Shown one piece after another: positions 14,576-21,289 of a stretch of DNA of 21,289 nucleotides (the stretch's first letter is position 1; each line of letters opens with the position of its first letter). The stretch comes from RQOF01 sp964394475 (GTDB lineage Bacteria > Calditrichota > Calditrichia > RBG-13-44-9): positions 1 through 21,289 of the forward strand of contig CAYMXZ010000035.1 in the NCBI GenBank assembly GCA_964394475.1. The letters run 5' to 3'. The notes beneath the pieces are model-generated. The model was given only the letters and a program-made list of their open reading frames with translations, ran no database searches and was not told the origin of the DNA. The position numbers and the translations under genes were made by a program.

Positions 14576-15340
14576 ATGGAGCTTTACTTATTCAGTAACA
14601 TACCCGCTGTTGTTCAATCATTGCAGAAATACTGTTTTCGATCTGAAACCTCAAAAATTATCCATTTTAGTGCGTTCGATACTAAATTGCTTACCCCAGA
14701 AGTTTTAATTATTTTAGAGCCTTTCCGCATTAAAAACATCTATGTTACCATCTCGCCGATCTGGAAGCAATATCTTATTCTTCATTCACGAGAAACAAAA
14801 CTTGTTGTTATGGGATTTTGTGAATTTCAAAGCACCAATTATATTGATATTTTAAATTTCCCCATGCCGATAGATTCTTTTCTGGAAAATGTGTTGCCTG
14901 TAAGTGCGAATTGGGAACTCCCTATTGACGGCGCAAATATGCTGGATCGGATCGATGGTTTTTTTGAAGGACATGGGGGCGTTAGTGTCATCTCTAAACT
15001 AAACGAACTGTGTCAAACCCTGCAAATTGCTTATACTAACTTAAAGGATGGCTCGAATAGCTTTGAAGAACTGAAAAAAGATTTATTATTGCCATTTGCC
15101 GTGTCCGAGTGGCAGGAAGTCATTGCTCGCTGGCAATATTCCTTGCCTTTGTTTGAATATCTGCCCTTTTATCCCACGATTCAGGAAATAAATGAAATAT
15201 TTTCTGATTTATCCGAAAATTTCGCTTGCTTTTTTCCTCAAGAAGATTTATTTTTAGCAACAATGATGGACGTGAAATTAAAACAGGTCCATCAAAAGTT
15301 GCTGGAAATTGATCGGTTGTACATTCGAAACTCTTTATAG
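14576..15340 (+). CDS. Protein with receiver-like N-terminus, 254 residues
   Basis: Residues 1-110 have the strand-helix rhythm of a degenerate receiver: MELYLFSNIPAVVQSLQKYC, LLTPEVLIILEPF, KLVVMGF, and then ILNFPMPIDSFLENVL, which resembles the strand-5 K-P-I-D-x-x-x-L ending with Lys replaced. No acidic pair or phosphoacceptor Asp is evident, so phosphorylation is unlikely. Residues 128-160 carry FFEGHGGVSVISKLNELCQT, a glycine-rich turn entering a helix; the rest is helical. ATG 14576 follows an A-rich leader without a Shine-Dalgarno, nine bases after the previous stop. Family not recognised; the receiver resemblance is my reading of the pattern and could be wrong. Confidence 0.7.
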   Translation: MELYLFSNIPAVVQSLQKYCFRSETSKIIHFSAFDTKLLTPEVLIILEPFRIKNIYVTISPIWKQYLILHSRETKLVVMGFCEFQSTNYIDILNFPMPIDSFLENVLPVSANWELPIDGANMLDRIDGFFEGHGGVSVISKLNELCQTLQIAYTNLKDGSNSFEELKKDLLLPFAVSEWQEVIARWQYSLPLFEYLPFYPTIQEINEIFSDLSENFACFFPQEDLFLATMMDVKLKQVHQKLLEIDRLYIRNSL

Positions 15341-15386
15341 GTATTTTAAATATCGCCAGGCGTAACAATATTAATGGTATTTGAGA

Positions 15387-15465
15387 TTGTTACATGTTCC
15401 AGGTTGCAGGTTTTTGTAACTTGTGACCTGCAACCTGCAACGTGGAACCTGTAACTTGCAACCTA
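15387..15465. repeat. Palindromic repeat, copy 7, inside the signalling operon
   Basis: Left arm gttacatgttccaggttgca, centre ggtttttgtaac, right arm acctgcaacctgcaacgtgg and gtaacttgcaacct. It sits in the only sizeable gap (138 bases) of the kinase-to-membrane-protein operon and holds no cargo gene. As an empty site it shows that the repeat can occupy an operon by itself. Confidence 0.87.
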
Positions 15466-15478
15466 TAATCACAAATCT

Positions 15479-16912
15479 ATGACCAAGCCAAAATTACTCA
15501 TCATAGATGACGAGCCTGCTTTCATTCATAAGATGCGCTTTGCCTTCAATGATTATCAATTTAGTGAAGCGTTGACCATCGAACAATCGCAATTAGCATT
15601 AAAGAATAATAGCTTCGATTTAATTCTGCTGGATTTGAAGCTCGATCCAGCAGCAGAAAAGCTGGAAGGGTTGGAACTCATTCAGCCCATTAAATCAGCG
15701 CATCCTGAAACCCCGCTGGTCGTGGTCACTGCCGATGAAAAGACCGAGACCGTTGTCAATGCCATGAAAAAGGGAGCGGACGATTTTTTACGTAAGAGCG
15801 GTTTTGATCTGCTGGTCTGGAAGAAGAAATTTAATGATCTTATTAGAATTTCTCACCTGAATCAGGAGATTCGAGAGCTCCAGGCGGAAAAATATCCGTT
15901 CATTGGCAGCTCGCCAGAGATAAATGAAATCCGAAAAACACTGATGCTGCTGGCAGAGAATCCCTGGATTACGGTTTTAATTACTGGCGAGACTGGGGTC
16001 GGCAAAGAGGTCGCTGCCCGTCAGTTACATCAATTGGGAAAAAGAAAGCACAAACCGTTTGTTGCCGTAAACCTATCGGTTATTCAGGAGAGCCTGCTGG
16101 AGAGTGCTCTGTTTGGTCATAAAAAAGGGGCATTTACGGGCGCTAATTATGATCGTGAAGGCTATTTCAGAAAGGCCAATGGGGGGATTTTGTTTCTGGA
16201 TGAAATTGGAGATATCAGTTGTGATCTTCAAATTAAGCTGCTTCGCTTTTTAGAAACCAAAACAATTCAAGTGGTTGGCGATGAAACCGACATCGAGCTT
16301 GATGTTCAGATTATTGTAGCGACCAACCAGAATTTAAAGGATCTGGTTGATGCTGGTAAATTTCGGCCTGATTTGTATTATCGCATTCGAAATTTCCAGA
16401 TCGATATTCCACCATTAAGACATAGAAAAGAGGATATTGTTGAAATTCTTCATTTTTATTTAAAACGCTCGGGCTATGCGCATCCAGAAACATTATTGAG
16501 CCACGACGTTAAAACAAAATTGATCGAGTATGACTGGCCAGGAAATGTGAGAGAACTAAAAAATACCATTGATACCATGCTGCTCAAGATGAAAGTGCTG
16601 CACCAGTCAAAAATTGAATTGAATTGCCTGCCTGACGACATTATTCAACCCAGAAAAAAATTGCTTGATCAGGAGGCGCCAGCACCAATAAATTTAAAAA
16701 CCAATGATTTGCCATCTCAATTTGCCGCCACCGAGCTGTCGTCAATAGAACAGGCCTTAAAGAAAACGTATGGTCAGAAACAAGCGGCAGCCGAATTGTT
16801 GGGAATGAATGCCGATCAATTGCGGTATCGAGTCTTGAAATATTATAAACAATCTGCAGATATTGTTAAGCGATTTCCTTCAATTATAAAATATTACAAA
16901 TTATCAAGGTAA
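15479..16912 (+). CDS. Sigma-54-dependent response regulator, NtrC family
   Basis: This encodes 477 residues in three domains. Receiver 4-125: acidic pair D10/D11, phosphoacceptor D52 (LLDLKLD), T84, K106. AAA+ domain about 140-380: Walker A GETGVGKE (170-177), the sigma-54 contact loop GAFTGA (217-222), Walker B GGILFLDEIGD (235-245), arginine-finger region FRPDLYYRI (295-303) and YDWPGNVREL (351-360). C-terminal Fis-type helix-turn-helix about 421-455 (QALKKTYGQKQAAAELLGMN). All key residues for ATP hydrolysis and sigma-54 remodelling are present. It should bind enhancer DNA and activate sigma-54 promoters when phosphorylated, perhaps by the upstream kinase-like protein. A C-terminal extension (KRFPSIIKYYKLSR) after the HTH is unusual. 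The target promoter is not known. Confidence 0.95.
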   Translation: MTKPKLLIIDDEPAFIHKMRFAFNDYQFSEALTIEQSQLALKNNSFDLILLDLKLDPAAEKLEGLELIQPIKSAHPETPLVVVTADEKTETVVNAMKKGADDFLRKSGFDLLVWKKKFNDLIRISHLNQEIRELQAEKYPFIGSSPEINEIRKTLMLLAENPWITVLITGETGVGKEVAARQLHQLGKRKHKPFVAVNLSVIQESLLESALFGHKKGAFTGANYDREGYFRKANGGILFLDEIGDISCDLQIKLLRFLETKTIQVVGDETDIELDVQIIVATNQNLKDLVDAGKFRPDLYYRIRNFQIDIPPLRHRKEDIVEILHFYLKRSGYAHPETLLSHDVKTKLIEYDWPGNVRELKNTIDTMLLKMKVLHQSKIELNCLPDDIIQPRKKLLDQEAPAPINLKTNDLPSQFAATELSSIEQALKKTYGQKQAAAELLGMNADQLRYRVLKYYKQSADIVKRFPSIIKYYKLSR

Positions 16913-16918
16913 AAAAAT

Positions 16919-18556
16919 ATGGATGAAGTTAAAAGGCTCTTTCTCGATGGTATTCATATTTACTTTTGCACTTTACCTGATTTGCAACCCATTGATAAAA
17001 CTTCTGATTTTGGGACATTAAAAAATAGCATCATTGAATTTTTTACATTAAGAAATGCTGCCATTGAAAAGCTTGATAATACCAAGACGAATGTAATTGT
17101 CATCGCCTTCACCAGAATGAAGTCGTTACACGATTACCAGACCTACATTAACATTACAGAACACAATACCCGACGCTTTGCCCATTGTAACGATCCGCAT
17201 CAAAATTTGCCTGACTATCACCCATATCCCATCATCACCATTGGTTTAGAAGATATATTCATGGTCTCCGAATATAAAGGATACAAACAACTCCCTTATG
17301 TGCCCCAAAATTTGAACCTTGATCCAAGAGTGAAATTTTTTGATGCCAGCATCTGGCACCGATATGTACCATTAGATGAGGGATTTTTCAAAAATTTTCA
17401 GGATTTGTTGAGTGAAATAATTAATAATTATAAAAGTGAGCTTTATCAGACAATAGTCGCCTGTGAGTTTATGGAATTTCAAACAAGGGCATTGCGGAAC
17501 TCATTTTTAGCCCAGATCGGCAGCGAAGGGCATCGACACAGCGTGACGCCATACAAATATCATTCTGAGTCGTTGATGAAAATAAAGGCAGAAGATGAAT
17601 TGAAAAAGATCAGACAAGAAGATGCTGCAAATTTTAAATGGAATTTTCTTTTAGTTGATGATTATGGTGATGTCTCGCTCAGAGCGAGAAACAATCGAAG
17701 AATCCAAAAAACCAAAAAGCAGATAATTGACTCACTGGTGAATGAAGTCTATCAATTTGTAGAAATTACCAATGCTGCTGAGTCATTAGAAAGAAAGGAC
17801 GAATCAGAAGCGCAGCGTGGCAGCAAAGATGTTATTAAAGCCACCCAGAAAAAAATCAAAGATAAAATGTATGATATGATTTTATTGGATTACCTGCTGG
17901 GTGAAAATACCAAGGAAAAGCGACGTGAGTTTGGTCATGAATTGCTCGCCAAAATCGAAGCTGGAGAAAAGCAGCTTTTGGCCCATAAGGGGCCTATGAA
18001 TTATTTCTGGATCTTTCCAATCTCTGTTTTTTCGTATGCCATTCTTGATGAGTTGTTTGAAAGAGGAATCAGTCATTTCTCGGACAACTGGCATCTTGCC
18101 AGCGGGGCCGATCCCGTGAATACGCCCCAGTTGTTTCGTTATAAGCTATATCAATTTATGAAAATGCAGCTTCGGGAAGCGGGTGCTATAGACAAGTTTC
18201 AGGCAATAAATCAAAATCCACCAAAGGATGACGAAAATATTCGGATCTGGGCCTCTAATGTGTTTGGGAAATTATTAATAGAATTCGGTAATAAGAAAAG
18301 ACTATTCGATGATGCTCACTCTGGGAAAAGTGAGTTAGCTAAAAGTATCATAAAATCGGATGCTGAGATTCATTATTATGAACATTTGCAGCATTTGATT
18401 TATTTATTAGCGTATGGCTCAGGTCTGGAATGGCCAGAAATGTGGCATGAATTGGAATATTTAAAAACTAACTCAATATTATCCGAAAAATTACCAGGTA
18501 AATTTTTTAATTGTGTCCAAAAATATGTTTCAGAATTACAGGGAAAATATAGCTAA
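16919..18556 (+). CDS. Protein with an expanded receiver-like domain, 545 residues
   Basis: Residues 1-235 are an alpha/beta region without a recognised family (strand NVIVIAFTRM near 58-67, PIITIGLEDIFMV near 104-116). Residues 240-415 resemble a receiver: WNFLLVDDYGD (acidic pair D247/D248), YDMILLDYLLGE (probable phosphoacceptor D324), then YFWIFPISVFSYAILDEL (switch serine 369 or 372) and a possible K409. The acidic pair and phosphoacceptor are 77 residues apart, compared with about 45 in a normal receiver, because of a charged helical insertion (about 255-315). Residues 415-545 are helical. The ATG follows TAAAAAAATATGGA, the same leader as at 14576, without a Shine-Dalgarno. Role unknown; in context it could be an output or relay protein of the kinase-like hub. 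Confidence 0.75.
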   Translation: MDEVKRLFLDGIHIYFCTLPDLQPIDKTSDFGTLKNSIIEFFTLRNAAIEKLDNTKTNVIVIAFTRMKSLHDYQTYINITEHNTRRFAHCNDPHQNLPDYHPYPIITIGLEDIFMVSEYKGYKQLPYVPQNLNLDPRVKFFDASIWHRYVPLDEGFFKNFQDLLSEIINNYKSELYQTIVACEFMEFQTRALRNSFLAQIGSEGHRHSVTPYKYHSESLMKIKAEDELKKIRQEDAANFKWNFLLVDDYGDVSLRARNNRRIQKTKKQIIDSLVNEVYQFVEITNAAESLERKDESEAQRGSKDVIKATQKKIKDKMYDMILLDYLLGENTKEKRREFGHELLAKIEAGEKQLLAHKGPMNYFWIFPISVFSYAILDELFERGISHFSDNWHLASGADPVNTPQLFRYKLYQFMKMQLREAGAIDKFQAINQNPPKDDENIRIWASNVFGKLLIEFGNKKRLFDDAHSGKSELAKSIIKSDAEIHYYEHLQHLIYLLAYGSGLEWPEMWHELEYLKTNSILSEKLPGKFFNCVQKYVSELQGKYS

Positions 18557-18559
18557 AAA

Positions 18560-20626
18560 ATGAATCAGGGCTACTTTTTTCAGTTAGAGAAAAACTCATC
18601 TCAGGCGGATGGAACTGTCGTTTTCAGGTATCTGGGCGTAAAAGCCATTGATAAAGACGAGATAAGAAAATACGCCATTCCAGAATATCCAATTTATTTA
18701 GTCATCAAATCGACCGCAATTGATTTTTATTTCCATGGTATCAGCCAAGCTGAGAATGATGTTAACAAGTTAGCTGAGAATAAATCAAGCCAAACATCTA
18801 AAGAGAACCATGTCAATATTCGAATTCTTCATTTACCGCTTTCAAAAAATATCGCTGTCAAAGATAATTTAACTTCAAATTTGATTAACTGCTACAATTT
18901 AGAATATAAAATTAATAAAATTTACACTTCAAAATTTAATGATGAAGTGGAGTTAAATAAAAGAATTGTCTATTCGAATCTCGAGGTTTTTAATTCCGAA
19001 AAGTCCGATGACCAAAAAGATTCGGTTATTTCGTTTAAAAGACTTTTTCTTGACTTTTTATTTGATTTAGAGCATAGCAAAGTATTTGAAAATAGCCCCC
19101 ATTATGAAGAGGCGGAAATTCATTTAGTCGAAAATCTATTTTTTCATTATCTGGCAAATAAAGCCGCATTTTATTATGAATGGGAACAATATCTAAGCAA
19201 GGAAACCCGTAATGAAAGGATGGTGTATGTTCATTCATTAAAAGAAAAAGAGCGGCAATGGGCAGAAAGCTGCCTTGATAATAGAAGCCCTTTGATGTTT
19301 GAAGAAAGCCAGGGCTGGTTTGAATCCGTTGAAGATGAAATGAAACAGGTACTTTTCAGAAGAAAAAGAAGAGAGTGGGTAAAGCAATTGATAGAGCCCC
19401 CCCAAAAAGAAACAACCGTTAAAAACTCTTTTATCGATTACAAAGCTAAAATCAAAAAAATAGAAAAGGAAAACTCAAAGTTGTTGATAAATTCATCAAA
19501 ATGGTTTCTGAGGCGCTACAATTTTGATGATGCTATTTCTTGTCTGCTATTGCTATTTTTAAATAGATTTTTAATCGCTTTTTTATTTGTTTTTTTAGTA
19601 ATTCCATTTTGTCTTTTTCTTTTTGCTCAGAAGAGATTTTTCTATGAGCCTGCTATTTTAAAAATACTGATTCTATTATCAATCCCTACAATTTTAACTT
19701 TTTTAAAATTCTTAAGCAAATATAAAATCAAAAAAAATTCAGAAAAGAAGACAGCGTCTCAATTACCTCTGTTCACATTGTTAAATTCCATTGGTTGGAT
19801 AATATTTATCCTGCTATTTGACTTTCTTTTTTGGGGAAATTTTAACGGATTTCCTGAATCATTGGATGGCAATAAAATTTATATTTCGATTGCTCTTTTT
19901 TTGTTTATTGCCTTAATTATGTTTTTTATAATCAAAGGAATTTTTCTTACTATCGTTTCAATAGTTCTCCCTCGACTAATCATAGGTCTTTTTGGTGCCT
20001 GGTTTTTTATATTGACAACGGAGGAATTAGTATTAGCAAATTTCGACAGGCTTTTAGAATGGCAAGATATTTTATTATTAGTCCTTTTAGCTTTAATAAT
20101 GCTATTTTTCATTATGAATCAGATTAAATCGGTAAATAAAGCAGATTTATCCGTGTCATATCTCCATCATGCCATCAAATTACTTGATCGATCGCTTGCC
20201 TTCTTAATGTTTTCATTTTTTATTTCCTTAGTAATAGGTCAATTGTCCATTAATATTTTCGCAAAAAAAACGATTAGTCGTTCTGAATACCTGGAAACCT
20301 TCTTTAAAGAAGTCCCTCTTGAACAATGTGATGATTCGATAAAAGCCACGGTGAAAGAACTTCAAACTGGTAAACTAAAGATTTCAGAAGATATTTGTAG
20401 AGAGCAATTATTTGACTTATTAAGAAATGTATATGGACATAAAAACAAAAATATTAGCTCCGATAAAATTTTATTTATATCTTCATTATCATTGCCTTTA
20501 ACGAACTATAAATTGCCCTTAATTATCTTTCCCAGAATGCTAATATTCCTGGCTGTATTTGCCTTATTTTTTGGTGTATTCATTCAATTGATTTTTGAGG
20601 AAAAGCCAGTATCTGAGCCGTTGTAG
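18560..20626 (+). CDS. Membrane protein with large soluble N-terminal domain, 688 residues
   Basis: Residues 1-325 are soluble and mostly helical after a beta-rich start (GYFFQLEKNSSQADGTVVFR), with no signal peptide; a basic stretch RRKRREWVKQ is at 267-276. About eight membrane segments follow: near 330-356, 364-384, 402-425, 440-460, 461-486, 503-521, 545-567 and 652-679. A roughly 80-residue soluble loop (568-650) with two cysteines (C590, C613) precedes the last segment, which could lie in the periplasm. No transporter, channel or kinase family is recognised. It is the last gene of the operon, three bases after the preceding stop. It may be a membrane receptor passing a signal to the kinase-like hub, or a membrane-perturbing effector; sequence alone does not decide. 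Confidence 0.75.
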   Translation: MNQGYFFQLEKNSSQADGTVVFRYLGVKAIDKDEIRKYAIPEYPIYLVIKSTAIDFYFHGISQAENDVNKLAENKSSQTSKENHVNIRILHLPLSKNIAVKDNLTSNLINCYNLEYKINKIYTSKFNDEVELNKRIVYSNLEVFNSEKSDDQKDSVISFKRLFLDFLFDLEHSKVFENSPHYEEAEIHLVENLFFHYLANKAAFYYEWEQYLSKETRNERMVYVHSLKEKERQWAESCLDNRSPLMFEESQGWFESVEDEMKQVLFRRKRREWVKQLIEPPQKETTVKNSFIDYKAKIKKIEKENSKLLINSSKWFLRRYNFDDAISCLLLLFLNRFLIAFLFVFLVIPFCLFLFAQKRFFYEPAILKILILLSIPTILTFLKFLSKYKIKKNSEKKTASQLPLFTLLNSIGWIIFILLFDFLFWGNFNGFPESLDGNKIYISIALFLFIALIMFFIIKGIFLTIVSIVLPRLIIGLFGAWFFILTTEELVLANFDRLLEWQDILLLVLLALIMLFFIMNQIKSVNKADLSVSYLHHAIKLLDRSLAFLMFSFFISLVIGQLSINIFAKKTISRSEYLETFFKEVPLEQCDDSIKATVKELQTGKLKISEDICREQLFDLLRNVYGHKNKNISSDKILFISSLSLPLTNYKLPLIIFPRMLIFLAVFALFFGVFIQLIFEEKPVSEPL

Positions 20627-21031
20627 TTTGTTTGCTTTGAATTTAAAGATAGCGTGGCTCTGAGAGAAAACAAGCCGAAGTGGTTGGTTGGCTCATCCTA
20701 CATTTTTTTTCACCTCTATTTCAATTCCCTATCACAGATAAAACATATCTCTACATAATATCCATAACGGCACTCTCCTTGGAATCGGCAGAACCATAAT
20801 CCACCTGGTTATTGGCCTTTGTTATCAAAATCAGATTTAATGCGGGGAATGTGAGCCCTGTTTGCCAGCAAAAACCAGGTGCCATGAATAATCAAGATTA
20901 TTAATTTGTCCCAGCCAGCACAAGCATAATCAGACATCTTCGCTTAAGATACGCCATTAAATCAGGATAAAATCTAATTACCTGAAAATCCCTATCCTGA
21001 TCGCCCAATTACCTTATCACCCACCCCCCAA
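20627..21031. other. Convergent intergenic region
   Basis: It lies between the end of the + strand operon and minus-strand coding remnants. It holds a T tract (20703-20710), small inverted repeats AATAATC-AA-GATTATT (20887-20902) and ATCAGGATA...TATCCTGAT (20961-21001), and a low-complexity run of cctatcctgat/ccttatcaccc/caatcaccta units (about 20990-21040), which looks like a second intergenic repeat class. No convincing frame was found. Confidence 0.5.
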
Positions 21032-21190
21032 TCACCTACCAACCTGCTTTATCACCTCTGCACTCACCCAATAAATATCGTGATTCGCATAGAAGAATAG
21101 ATACTTCCCATCGGGTGAAAGGGAAGCGCACATATTGCTCTTTTCGGTGCTGATGGCAGCGAAATGGAGGGCTTTACCCCAAGCGTCATT
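21032..21190 (-). pseudogene. Remnant of a PD40/WD40-like beta-propeller protein (C-terminus)
   Basis: On the minus strand an open frame of 52 codons ends at TGA (21032-21034). It reads CASLSPDGKYLFFYANHDIY, then WVSAEVIKQ: the S-P-D-G-K-Y-L-F-F blade of TolB/PD40 propellers followed by the D-I-Y-W-V ending typical of their last blade. A stop lies in frame a few codons upstream, with no start codon or earlier blades, so it is a 5'-truncated remnant. It sits directly downstream of the minus-strand HTH gene, whose insertion or a deletion probably removed the rest. Confidence 0.65.
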
Positions 21191-21197
21191 GGTCTGG

Positions 21198-21289
21198 CTA
21201 CCCAATCCCCAACCTTTCCATCATCCTCCGCAATGTCCCTTTATCAATATTCAGTTCCCGTGCCGTGGCCAATCGCTTCCAATTATTGC
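21198..21289 (-). CDS. 3' end of a Fis-type HTH regulator (partial)
   Basis: On the minus strand the last 29 codons before TAG (21198-21200) read NWKRLATARELNIDKGTLRR, then MMERLGIG: the W-x-R-x-x-A-x-x-L-x-I-x-x-x-T-L-x-R-x-x-x-x-L-G-I pattern of Fis-family helix-turn-helix domains that close NtrC-type sigma-54 activators. The gene continues beyond the window, so the AAA+ and any sensory domain cannot be seen. It faces the signalling operon convergently. Its composition is more GC-rich than most of the window. Confidence 0.7.
   Translation of the reverse strand, partial: NNWKRLATARELNIDKGTLRRMMERLGIG

Noticed and set aside
9913..18556. Detocs-type antiphage system (kinase plus receivers)
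   Set aside because: Detocs has a small receiver buffer and a receiver-fused effector such as a PNP domain; no such effector domain is recognisable here, and an NtrC activator and Liv transporter are present. It remains only an analogy.
20640..20710. Rho-independent terminator after the membrane protein gene
   Set aside because: A T tract exists at 20703-20710 but the preceding GC-rich segment does not form a good stem.

Overview
The window comes from an AT-rich, Gram-negative-type bacterium. Short A-rich gene leaders that often lack a Shine-Dalgarno sequence, Liv-type ABC genes, HicAB and ParE-type toxin pairs, an S23-type four-helix-bundle protein, a PD40 remnant and many 'GGTTGCAGGTT'-type intergenic repeats together suggest an uncultured FCB-group lineage (KSB1/Calditrichota-like). 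That placement is an inference with low confidence. No rRNA, tRNA, CRISPR array or transposase was seen.

Layout. (1) 1-706: a degenerate 21-bp tandem array, then a small coiled-coil-like gene and its hairpin terminator. (2) 707-1135: a non-coding regulatory stretch with two adjacent hairpin operators. (3) 1136-7146: a receiver-only response regulator coupled to a branched-chain-amino-acid-type ABC transporter (livH, livM, livG, livF). The transporter operon is interrupted by accessory genes: a ParE-type toxin-antitoxin pair between livM and livG, and HicBA, two small genes and a four-helix-bundle gene between livG and livF. Every interruption is bounded by the same palindromic intergenic repeat. 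(4) 7147-about 11025: a markedly AT-rich block holding a LivK-like lipoprotein, a radical SAM protein and the N-terminal ~370 codons of a 1249-residue histidine-kinase-like protein. Base composition and arginine codon use switch sharply inside that gene. (5) About 11025-20626: the rest of the kinase-like gene and five more genes in a tight + strand operon: a 300-residue unknown, a 254-residue protein with a receiver-like N-terminus, an NtrC-type sigma-54 activator, a 545-residue protein with an expanded receiver, and a 688-residue membrane protein. (6) 20627-21289: a convergent region with a PD40 propeller remnant and the 3' end of another Fis-HTH regulator on the minus strand.

Working model (inference). 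The LivK-like lipoprotein and Liv transporter bind and import a small amide or amino-acid-like ligand. The large kinase-like protein, with an unusual SHNIGSH box, is the hub of a phosphorelay or scaffold that contains up to five receiver or receiver-like domains, two of them apparently unable to be phosphorylated. The outputs are sigma-54 transcription and an unknown membrane protein. I could not match this gene set to any named system. The sharp composition change at the start of the kinase-like core suggests that the ligand-binding protein, radical SAM protein and sensor region were exchanged as one input module onto a resident signalling core.
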